Shown here one piece after another: positions 55,600 through 64,000 of a DNA stretch of 64,000 bases (within the stretch, counting starts at the first letter, position 1; every line of letters starts with the position of its first letter). This DNA comes from Chlorops oryzae (taxonomy: Eukaryota; Arthropoda; Insecta; Diptera; Chloropidae): assembly GCA_020466095.1 (NCBI GenBank), contig CM035808.1, forward strand, positions 73,773,188-73,837,187. The letters run 5' to 3'. A program made the translations under genes and the position numbers. Under the pieces are notes generated by a model. That model saw nothing but the letters and a program-made list of their open reading frames with translations, searched no databases and was not told the origin of the DNA.

Positions 55600-56323
55600 C
55601 CGATTTTCGGTTGGATTCGAATCGAATATAAGGATTTTCAAAGCATTATCCTAAATCGTTGATGTGATTTGACATTGAGCATAAGAGTCAAGCTGAGACG
55701 GAACCTTATTTGGTTTTAAACACTGGTGAAATCAGAACCGCATTAGCAAAGCTCTAAGCTCCGTGATCAAAAACGCACACTCGATTGGGTTGTTTTTAAC
55801 GAAGAAAACATTATCGAGTAACGTTTTTAAGCGTACTCTGAGGGTGTTTCTTCGAAAGAAGATTTTTATTTTTGAAAACTTTAAGTGTAAAAAATTTTAT
55901 TTTAAGTCTTAATGTCAGGACAGAAGTATATGTGAAGAAATAAAAATCAACGGTAGCAGTCCCAAAAAGCACAAACATATTTAGAAAAGCATAATTAATA
56001 AAAAACAACGGTAGCAGTCCCCAAAAAATAAAGAAAAGCAGAGTAAACAAAAAGACGACGAGAATATTGAAAGAAGCAGAACAATGAAACTGGTGAGTGC
56101 ATTAAAATATATTTTTTTCAACTTGAGTCCCGTTTGATAGAATTCTTTTTTTGCGCTAAGGAAAGTTATTTTGCTTTAAAGAAATAGAATTATTAAGGAA
56201 AAATTACAATTATGCGAAAACGATTCTGACGCGAATCTAATAGAATCAAAGGAGATAAAATAAAGAAATTTTATAATTAATAAAAGATAACACAGTGTTA
56301 GTATACCCGCAATTAGTATCAAT
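55600..56323 (+). other. Leader of element G
   Basis: Non-coding. A GGTTTTAAACACTGGTGAAA region near 55713 resembles the GTGGTGAAACC loop of the C leader hairpins and is followed by GAACC, which could close a stem; single copy, weak. Confidence 0.4.
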
Positions 56324-58669
56324 ATGACGCACCAACTACAAATAGATGAAGTGATGGATAAGGTAAATCGCTTGGTGCCATGTTTTATAAACAATATTGG
56401 TACAGATATGACCGCGGAAGTTTTAAAATTTTTTACAGGATTAGAATTGGTCAAGAAAGCTTTAAGTAACGTAGATTCTGAGACTGTTTTACTCTGCATT
56501 AAACAAAGACTGATGGGGAAAATTTTTATCAAAGCTAATCAAATTAAATTCGGTAGTATTGACGAGTTAGGAAATTTCATTAAAAAAGAATGTTTACCAC
56601 GTCGAAATCTTGAAATTATAAGGATTGATTTATCGAACGCAGAACAAAAAATAAATGAGACAGCGTCAAATTTTGGTAGAAATATTGAATCTTTACTTAA
56701 TGAGGCAGAAGAATTGATCAGAAACTCATGGAACAATGTAGAAGCTGTATCAGCACTTAGCGAATATAGGAATTTAGCGACAAAGATGTTTATTTTGGGA
56801 ATAAGGGATCCATTTATGCGAAATCGCTTAGAGCTATTTAAAAAACAGTCAATAGCTGAGTTAATAAAAATATCAGAAGAATCAGAAGAACTCAATGCAT
56901 ACGGTAATAAGTTTTCAACTCAAGTTTCAGAAAAAAATATTCGCTGCTCTTATTGCAATATTGACGGTCACACAAGAGACGATTGTCATTTAAGAAAGAA
57001 TACACCATACTGCGATGTTTGCGGGCAGTATGGGCACGAAGTCAGTACCGTTTGTAGAAGAATTAGCACACAGCAAGTGAAATGCAATTATTGCGGAAAA
57101 GAAGGGCATATGGAAATTAAATGTTTTGGCCGGCTTAGAAATCTATTTTGCAATATATGTCAAATGAAAGGCTACGAAAAAAACAAATTTTGTAAAAGGA
57201 GGCAAGATAATTGTAATATGCAAGAAATTCAGCTCCTGAATAGAGTCTCCGGCGATAAAGAGATTAAATTAAACGAAATAAGTCAGAAAAGATATGAACT
57301 AGAGGAGCTAGATTTATCAAAAATTTTGTTAGACGATAAAGTTGAAGAGAAGAATAATAAAAAGCCTAAAAAAATAGACGGTAAAAAAGAACTTTTACTT
57401 AAAAAAGCGAGAAAAAATGTTACATTTAGAGATACAGTAGATTATTTTAATGAAGACGGAAGCTTAACGTCTCAAAATAATGAAAATGTTAATACGTCGA
57501 GTATTAAGGAAAGTGTCATTTCGCACTGTAGAGCGCTCAAACACAAGAAGCCAGAAAAAACACAGGAACTGGTGATGAATAAAAAGGAAGAATTGTCAGA
57601 CGAAGCGTTTGTAGTGTTTCATAGTCAACAAGCTTTTAATGCAGAAATTACATTGTTGGTAGACACTGGGGCAGAAACGGGTTTAGTTAGAATAGAATCA
57701 TTAAAAGACCCATCGAGCATTGATGAATCAGAGAGAAGAAATATTTCAGGAGCATTCGGAGGCTCTATATGTACTAAAGGTACAATAACATTGACTTATT
57801 CGAAAGACGCTAATTTAAAATGGAAATTCCATGTTTTGCCGGAGGGGTCAAAAATTCCAGCAGATGGCTTAGTAGGCCGAGATATATTTCAGAATAGAGC
57901 TGTTGTAAACCTTATCAAGAAAAATATTTCGCTTTTCGATAACGGAAAGCAAATAGCGTGTTTACCATTTAGTGGTGCCAAAAGCGACAGGATTTTTATG
58001 ACAGAGACAGTCAGTATCCCAGCTAGAGCCAGTAAAGTGGTGAACTTTTGCGGGAATAACTCGATAGGAGAAACAGTTGTCTATAAAAAGGAAATTATGC
58101 CAGATGTGGTCAGGAAATCGCCTGAGATTATTGGAAGAAAAGGAGTTGTACCTATTTTTAACAGCAGTGAGGTTGAAGCTAATAGAGAGTCAGGTAGTAA
58201 AGAAGATTATAAATTCGACGAGGAAGTCGACAGAAATCGTTATGGTAGTTTAATGAACAAGAGAGATGATGTTTCAATTAAAGAAGAAAATTCAAAGGAT
58301 ATTTTTAAAGACAACCCACTGAGTAGGCTGCACAATTCCCCAATAAAGGCACCGGCTTTACCCTCGCAGGAAAATAAAGAAAAAGTAAAATATCATGAGA
58401 CGAGAAGTTTAAATAAAAAATTAGATTTTAGTGACAGGTCAATTATTTTCAATAATCCAAATATAATTAGAGAATTACTAAAAAAGTCTTTTGATACAGT
58501 GAAAGCAGTCTATAAGAATTTTTTAAAAACAGTTGTTCTTATAAAAACAATTTTTAAATGGGATGGCGTGAACCGTAACGAAAAATCGAATACAAGCAAA
58601 TGCGAAATTTCAACTTTAAAAAAGAAAACTCTAAACAAGATATTTGCGTACAATTTTAAAGTGCCGTAA
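56324..58669 (+). CDS. Element G gag-protease protein with conserved tail (781 codons)
   Basis: Capsid-like helical N-terminus (1-200); four zinc-knuckle-like motifs at about 207-290 (CSYCNIDGHTRDDC, CDVCGQYGHEVSTVC, CNYCGKEGHMEIKC and a fourth with Tyr for His). Lys-rich linker; aspartic protease LLVDTGAETGLV near 445 with the second-half motif LVGRDIFQ near 515. Then TETVSIPARASK and a 200-residue tail ending KIFAYNFKVP. The tail replaces RT and integrase and matches the end of the C protein. The uninterrupted frame in a young element suggests that this truncated polyprotein is the natural product. Confidence 0.85.
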   Translation: MTHQLQIDEVMDKVNRLVPCFINNIGTDMTAEVLKFFTGLELVKKALSNVDSETVLLCIKQRLMGKIFIKANQIKFGSIDELGNFIKKECLPRRNLEIIRIDLSNAEQKINETASNFGRNIESLLNEAEELIRNSWNNVEAVSALSEYRNLATKMFILGIRDPFMRNRLELFKKQSIAELIKISEESEELNAYGNKFSTQVSEKNIRCSYCNIDGHTRDDCHLRKNTPYCDVCGQYGHEVSTVCRRISTQQVKCNYCGKEGHMEIKCFGRLRNLFCNICQMKGYEKNKFCKRRQDNCNMQEIQLLNRVSGDKEIKLNEISQKRYELEELDLSKILLDDKVEEKNNKKPKKIDGKKELLLKKARKNVTFRDTVDYFNEDGSLTSQNNENVNTSSIKESVISHCRALKHKKPEKTQELVMNKKEELSDEAFVVFHSQQAFNAEITLLVDTGAETGLVRIESLKDPSSIDESERRNISGAFGGSICTKGTITLTYSKDANLKWKFHVLPEGSKIPADGLVGRDIFQNRAVVNLIKKNISLFDNGKQIACLPFSGAKSDRIFMTETVSIPARASKVVNFCGNNSIGETVVYKKEIMPDVVRKSPEIIGRKGVVPIFNSSEVEANRESGSKEDYKFDEEVDRNRYGSLMNKRDDVSIKEENSKDIFKDNPLSRLHNSPIKAPALPSQENKEKVKYHETRSLNKKLDFSDRSIIFNNPNIIRELLKKSFDTVKAVYKNFLKTVVLIKTIFKWDGVNRNEKSNTSKCEISTLKKKTLNKIFAYNFKVP

Positions 58670-58809
58670 AGAGTTGTCTAATACAATCAATCGAAAAACA
58701 AAGATTTTTATCACTTTTGGTGAGGTCTTGCCGTTTTTAAACTTTATTATGACTAGGAATTTCTTTTTAACATCGCTCAAGGCGATGTATAAATAAGAAT
58801 GCCCTATCG

Positions 58810-58850
<41 letters not shown>

Positions 58851-60484
58851 GATATCTCGAAATCTATTTTGAAGTCTTACATCCACGAATATTTTGAAGA
58901 AAACCCGGTAAACATTTTGTTTTAACTAAAGTTTTTGAGCAGAAAATGAAATCAAAAGAAAACTGAGTTGCAGTAGGGACTCGAGGAACGTAATTTGTAT
59001 ATTTTTTAATATGTTTTTTAGACAAGCTTAGGCACGAGATGTACTTGGTGGAAATAAAACTGGCCCGACCAGAAGAACTAGAAGGAAGAATAACAACAAA
59101 AACAGCAAAAAAATTGGTAAGTATTAACAAGTATATACAGAATTACTTATTAGCTGTATATATTCAAGAGAAAGTAAATTAAAGACAATACCTTGCAAAT
59201 ATAGGTATTTTTGACAGTATGAAAACACTGTAAGCCATTTTAGATTAAAAAAAAAAATAAAAAAATAAAAATAAAAATTTTTTTTAAATAAAAAGAAATG
59301 GAGAAAATAATAGTTAAAAAGATTACCTTTATTAAATTTTAAAAATGGATGAATTAGAACTAAATTTCTATAAAGAGAGAGAGAAAAAAAAAAAACAAAC
59401 AAAACATTGTAAGAAAAGTGAGGAGTAAAATAAAGAGAATTATTTATATATATTATTTAAAAATAGTACCGATAAATTAAGTAAAATATGTAATAATCGA
59501 GAAAATTGTAACAAAAGAAAGATAGATGTATATATTAGTTTAAAAAGAGAGATTTTACGCAGGAAATAATAAATAGTAAAAAAAATTTTTGATACAAAGC
59601 TTTATGTAAGAATATGAACAATTATAGTATTACACAAAAATGTAACGAAAAAATCTTATGGGAGGGGTTGAAACTAAGTCAGATAGAAATTAAGAGAAAA
59701 TCAAATTTGTAAGAAGAAATAAATAAATAATAGTAATATACAAAAATGTAACGAAAATATCTTATGGTGAGGGGTTGAAACTTAGTCGATAGAAATTAAG
59801 GGAAAATAAAAGTTATGAATAAATAATTATTATAATATTAAGTTCTTAATTATGATAAAGTGTAGAGTAAAGAATTATCAAAGACGGATTTATGTAAAAG
59901 AGTGAAATAAATAACAAAAAACGTGCCAAAGTCAACAAGTCTCCAGCAACAACAGGCAAAAGTCTCAAAATTGCCTTTCTTCATCAATAGTCTCCAGCAA
60001 TAACAGGCAAAAGTATCAAAATTGCCTTTCGTCAACAAGTCTCCAACAACAACAGGCAAAAGTATTAAAATTGCCTTTCGTCAACAACAAGTCTCCAACA
60101 ACAACAGGCAAAAGTCTCAAAATTGCCTTTCTTCTTCGCCACTACAGCCGCGTGAAGATAAATACTTCGACATCAACTCACCAATGCAGATAACCGACTT
60201 CTTTCAGAAGGGGAGAGAAGGGAGCCAACAATGACTCCCGGACTGAAATATTGCACCGATCTTCAAGGCTAATTACAAGGCCAAATCAAACTTGCACAGT
60301 TACACAGTCATCACAAGTTATTCATTTTCGCTGATATTACCACATCGACGAAGTTATGCTAACAACAATTTGAAGTCGAAACAGCAGTAGCCACTATATA
60401 AAGCAAATGGCACGTGGCACAAACACAAACAATATCGAGGGTTTTTCATCGCTAAGGTCGCGATTTTCTTCAAAGGGGGAGGGA
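58670..60484 (+). other. 3' region of element G: hairpin, poly(A) run and tandem repeats
   Basis: After the stop: a perfect CATCGC/GCGATG hairpin (58771-58776, 58782-58787), an A-run at about 58817-58848, two copies of a roughly 115-bp unit (AAAAATGTAACGAAAA..., about 59635-59850), and four hairpin repeats (59933-60130). No coding potential. The purine tract AAGGGGGAGGGA ends at 60484, directly before the LTR. Confidence 0.8.
59933..60130 (+). repeat. Four tandem hairpin units in element G
   Basis: About 50-bp units containing AACAGGCAAAAGT ... AAAATTGCCTTTC; within each, GGCAA pairs with TTGCC. Copies differ at a few positions, but the stem is kept in all four. Confidence 0.85.
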
Positions 60485-61178
60485 TGTTGGGAGTCACGCC
60501 TTGACTCCAACATTAAGGTCCCCTCCTGCTCCACCTCTGCAAACTTATAGAAGTGTTTGAATGTTGTAAGTCATCAACCGGGCATGATATCCGATACTCA
60601 ACAACAACAACAAGTATCATGCACAACGACCGACGATGAGCGAGCAGCGATCAACTTGGTGGAAAGACAGACAAAATGAAAGAACAATAAAAGACAACGA
60701 CACCAGCAACGCGGAAGTGCAATTCAGCACTTATGACTGGGTCAGTTGTTCTTTGGCGAATAAGTAGGTCAAATTTTCTGTGGCAATATCACAGCAGATC
60801 AACAATAGTGACAAGAAGAAAGTGCATCACATCAAAATAATATTGCGACAGAGCCAAGTCAGCACTTTCACTGAATATAAGCGGAGTCTCGATCAACGGA
60901 AAGAGAGACTGATTGTGACCGTTCCAGCAGAAGTCTCGTCTAAGCGCACGTACTAACACGAAGCCACGACGCTTAGATCCAGAATAGGGAAGTTTTAAGT
61001 AATTGTCAGGAGATAGGATTCACATATATTTCTGTTAGACTTAAGGATTACATTTTATAAATAAAAGGATTAAACATTGTCAATCTTGACTTTTATTTAA
61101 AAGGAATATAGGATTGTATGACGTGCGTACCTACCCAAGTGCCACGGCGTCATACCTTTTAATCTCCATATCCCAACA
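60485..61178 (+). repeat. 3' LTR of element G
   Basis: 694 bp, nearly identical to 54882-55575. The ATCC duplication follows at 61179. Confidence 0.92.
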
Positions 61179-61182
61179 ATCC

Positions 61183-62434
61183 TAAATCTAACGAATATGT
61201 GAAAGTAGCAACAAAAATTGAATGGGCTTTGACTAGAATAGGTAGAGCAAAACCAAATAGTGAAGAGGAATCAAAAGAGCAAATCAGACTTAGGCAGAAT
61301 TGCCATGATTTGTGGGCGAATTTGACGGATGAAGACGAAGAAAAAGCGGATGATTTGCCATGCGAGGAGGAGCAATCAGCTAATCAGCCGAAAACACCTT
61401 TAACTTGGAGTAATAGGGCCGTTATGAGTAGAGAAGCAGCAGTAGAAGTTTTGGATGTGGTAGAAGCTGCCGCACCCAGAGAAACTCGATCTCCTAAAAA
61501 TACTAAGCAAGTGAATTTAGCGAAATGGGAAGTAAAATTCAATGGAGAAAAATCAGGGATGTCGGTTCATGCTTTTATCGCAAGGGTTAAAGAGCTTTGT
61601 GAAGCATTTGAAGTAGGTGAAATGCAACTTTTTAGGGGAGCAATTCATTTTTTCGAGGGAAAAGCGTTAATTTGGCTTAGAGGCATTAAAGAAGAGGTAA
61701 AAAATTAGGCAAAATTAGTAGAACAGCTAAAAGCAGAATTTTTGCCAGCTAATTATGAGAATTTATTATGGACAGAAATAAGGCGTAGAACACAAGGAGC
61801 AGAGGAGTCAATAGGAATTTATGTGTCAGTGATGAAAAATTTATTTAGGAGATTAAAATATAGAGTCCCGGAGGAGCAGATTCTAGGAATAATAAGGGAA
61901 AATTTAGCACCATTTTACCAGGCTCAAATTGGATTGGCGGAGCCAAAATCTTTGCTAGAGTTAGTTCAACTTGGTAGGAAAATTGATAGTGTTAAAGTCT
62001 CAGTGGAATCTTATGTGCCACCGCCAAACCACAAAAATAAAGCGCTTTTAGAGCCGGATTTGGCGTACGTATGCGCGGTGGAGGACGTAGCACTAGTTAA
62101 CAGTCAGAGCACGGATTCGGATAGTAGGGGAAAAATTTATGCGTCTGGAAATCAAACAGGAGTTAGATGTTTTAATTGTAAGAAAATAGGACATGTGTCA
62201 GCTAATTGTCCCGATAGGAAATGTTACGGGTGTGACAGAAAAGGCGAAACTAGGCGTACTTGTCCTCATTGTAGAAATATTCAGTCGAATTCAAGTCAAC
62301 ATTATAATCAGGCTAGGGCGTCAGGAAGTTACCAGAATAGGCAAAAAGATAATGGTACCAATTCGGCTTCTACTTTGGAAGCGTCGGGAAATGACAGTGG
62401 AACTCCTGGGGTCGCAGGACAGGAGTCCCAATAA
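61183..62434 (+). pseudogene. Element F gag, remainder, with zinc knuckles
   Basis: Resumes the gag frame after element G. A single in-frame TAG at 61706-61708 interrupts it (the same frame continues to 62434). Conserved blocks: VKFNGEKSGMSVHAFIARV, FEGKALIWLRG, then CFNCKKIGHVSANC and a degenerate CYGCDRKGETRRTC. Length fits a gypsy gag of about 500 residues. Confidence 0.85.
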
Positions 62435-62445
62435 ATAAGAATAGG

Positions 62446-62866
62446 TTGCCTGCGAGCAACCAGCTGGCTTATGTAGGGGTATATAACCACATCACGAATA
62501 GGAATGTAGAAAATAGTAATTTCATCGTAGGAGCAACAGAAGTAGATAAGAGACCGTTCTTGAATGTGAAAATTTCTGGCACAGTGGTAAGGGCATTATT
62601 GGATTCAGGAGCGACGCGTATATATAATTATAAGTTTAGAATTGTGGAAACGCATTCATCTTCAGACTAATAGGGATATAGAGGTTTCAAACATGAAGAT
62701 AGCCTTAGCCGATGGGAAAATAATAAATACAATAGGAGAAATTATTTTAAATATAGAAATAGAAAGGAAATCTTTTGCTATTAAGTGTATAGTATTAGAA
62801 TTCTTTTCTCAAGAGTTGATTCTTGGAACAGATTTTTGGATTAAGCCGGTATTATATTGGATATAG
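62446..62866 (+). pseudogene. Element F protease region, frameshifted
   Basis: RALLDSGAT (catalytic) near 62600 in one frame; MKIALADGKIINTIG and ELILGTDFW (second half of protease) in another. The frames overlap near 62640. A further frame change near 62855 leads into the RT frame. Confidence 0.8.
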
Positions 62867-62970
62867 CCAGGAATGAATGGAGGTTTTCGGAGCAAGCAGA
62901 AGTGGCTACCCTTAATACGATTGTAGGACACTCTGAGTTGTACATTAGGGAAAAGGAGGCACTTGAATAG

Positions 62971-64000
62971 ATTATTTCTAACGAATTTAGGGAAATATCG
63001 GATGGTTTAGGTTGTACCCATTTAGTAGAACACAAAATTAGGGTGAACCCGAATGTAGAACCAGTAAAACAGCTCTATTATCTCGTTTCGCCGGTAATAC
63101 AGAAATTAATGGATAAGGAGGTGGCAGATATGTTGGAAAAAGGAGTAATTGAAGTTTCTCACAGCCCGTGGGCTTCACCGGTAGTAATGGTGAAGATATC
63201 GGATAATACCTATAGGTTTTGTGTGGATTATAGGGTGTTGAATAGAGTAACAGAGAAAGATAGTTATCCACTACCATACATTTCAGCTACACTAGATAAA
63301 TTAAGAGACGCTAAATTTTTATCAAGCTTAGATATAAAATCGGCATATTGGCAGATTCCAGTCGCAGAGAATTCCAGAGCTTACACTGCTTTTACTGTGC
63401 CCGGACGAGGGCTATTTCAATTTAAAAGAATGCCGTTTGGTCTGCACAATGCTCCGGCAACATTGCAGCGATTCATCGATAGTCCTTTCGAGGTAAATTT
63501 AGAGTCAAATGTTCTGGTCTATTTAGATGACATTATTATTGTGACCAATAATTTTGAACAGCACCTGGAAGTATTAAAAGCAGTGTTAAAACGACTTAGG
63601 GACGCCGGGTTAAAATTAAATAGACAAAAATTTCATTTTTGCTTACCTCAACTAAAATATTTAGGGTATATAGTCAACAAAGATGGGCTTCATGTAGATC
63701 CAGGGAAGGTGGAAGCGATGCGTCAAATTCCAACACCCAGAAATGTGAAAGAGGTTAGAGCATTCATTGGTACAGTTTCGTGGTATAGACGTTTTATTCC
63801 AAATTTTGCACAACTTTTACAGCCATTAACAGAGCTATTAAAGAAAACTAGGAAATTTAGATGGGAACAAGAGTGTGAAGATAGTTTTGCAAATGCAAAA
63901 AAATGCTTGGTATCAGCACCGGTACTTACGTGTCCGGATTTTCAACGTCCATTTACGATTCAAACCGATGCCTCCGATTTCGAAATAGGAGCTGTATTAA
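62971..64000 (+). CDS. Element F reverse transcriptase and RNase H start, open to the window end
   Basis: A continuous frame from after a TAG (62968-62970) to the last base. Motifs: HKIRVNPNVEPVKQ, HSPWASPVVMV, RFCVDYRVLN, FLSSLDIKSAYWQI, FKRMPFGLHNAPATLQ, VYLDDIII (catalytic Asp pair near 63527), LGYIVNKDGLHVDPGKVEA (thumb), FIGTVSWYRRFIPNF, and TIQTDASDFEIGAVL (RNase H start) at the window edge. Integrase and 3' LTR lie outside. The TAG is probably a point mutation, since similarity extends upstream in the same frame. Confidence 0.9.
   Translation, partial: MISNEFREISDGLGCTHLVEHKIRVNPNVEPVKQLYYLVSPVIQKLMDKEVADMLEKGVIEVSHSPWASPVVMVKISDNTYRFCVDYRVLNRVTEKDSYPLPYISATLDKLRDAKFLSSLDIKSAYWQIPVAENSRAYTAFTVPGRGLFQFKRMPFGLHNAPATLQRFIDSPFEVNLESNVLVYLDDIIIVTNNFEQHLEVLKAVLKRLRDAGLKLNRQKFHFCLPQLKYLGYIVNKDGLHVDPGKVEAMRQIPTPRNVKEVRAFIGTVSWYRRFIPNFAQLLQPLTELLKKTRKFRWEQECEDSFANAKKCLVSAPVLTCPDFQRPFTIQTDASDFEIGAVL

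Larger units (their letters stand above)
54882..61178 (+). mobile_element. LTR element G: gag-protease only, very young
   Basis: Paired 694-bp LTRs with about four mismatches by eye, 4-bp duplication ATCC (54878-54881 and 61179-61182), primer-binding site and purine tract. It encodes one intact 781-codon protein (gag, protease, unknown tail). RT, RNase H and integrase are absent in about 6.3 kb, replaced by a unique tail and about 1.8 kb of non-coding repeats. Mobilisation in trans is inferred. Confidence 0.9.

Overview
The window is eukaryotic and very probably from a fly (Diptera). It is AT-rich, shows spliced-gene signals at one place near the left end, and is otherwise packed with insect-type transposable elements: BEL/Pao and Ty3/gypsy LTR retrotransposons, CR1/Jockey-like and Loa/I-like LINEs, hAT-like, foldback and MITE DNA elements, and a Polinton/Maverick-type DNA polymerase B gene. 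I see no rRNA, tRNA, CRISPR or prokaryotic operon. The only convincing host exon is at 5.1-6.2 kb: a 3'-terminal exon with splice acceptor, stop codon and poly(A) signal.

Layout. 0-2.6 kb: decayed CR1/Jockey-like LINE, + strand. 5.1-6.5 kb: host terminal exon. 6.9-14.2 kb: LTR-like repeats and a BEL/Pao gag fragment, split by a nest (LTR fragment, then an 8670-11368 hAT-like element, then a 9031-10587 foldback, then a 9437-9630 MITE). 14.2-15.0 kb: Jockey ORF1 remnant, - strand. 16.7-37.7 kb: one decayed Polinton-type polymerase gene on the - strand, opened by three later insertions, a LINE (about 18.8-21.2 kb), a BEL/Pao element with an envelope gene (21496-29652) and a gypsy-type element B (29965-37532). 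For the last two, target duplications are exact and the reading frame resumes in phase on the far side. 38.3-44.2 kb: element C, a young LTR element related to B. 44.2-45.4 kb: minisatellite, a piggyBac-like fragment and a possible MITE. 45.4-52.7 kb: gypsy element E (protease, reverse transcriptase, RNase H, integrase), with a Loa-like LINE in its integrase and a later 722-bp tandem duplication across the LINE/integrase junction. 52.7-64.0 kb: gypsy element F (PBS, gag, protease, RT running off the window), with element G (54882-61178) inside its gag.

How the parts relate. B, C and G form one lineage: TGTTG...CAACA-type LTRs, 4-bp target duplications, the same primer-binding site, a purine tract before the 3' LTR, a 3'-UTR hairpin and a shared protein tail ending in FA-H/Y-N-x-x-VP. 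None encodes reverse transcriptase or integrase. C and G have almost identical LTR pairs, so they moved recently and must have used proteins supplied in trans. The damaged element E, whose protease region is very like that of G, shows what an autonomous relative looks like. B and C also carry paired leader hairpins whose stems change in a compensatory way.

The strongest observations are the three-fold interruption of the polymerase gene, the RT-less element family with its conserved RNA and protein features, and the four-level nest at 8-11.5 kb. All identities and counts were made by eye; no alignment or database search was run.
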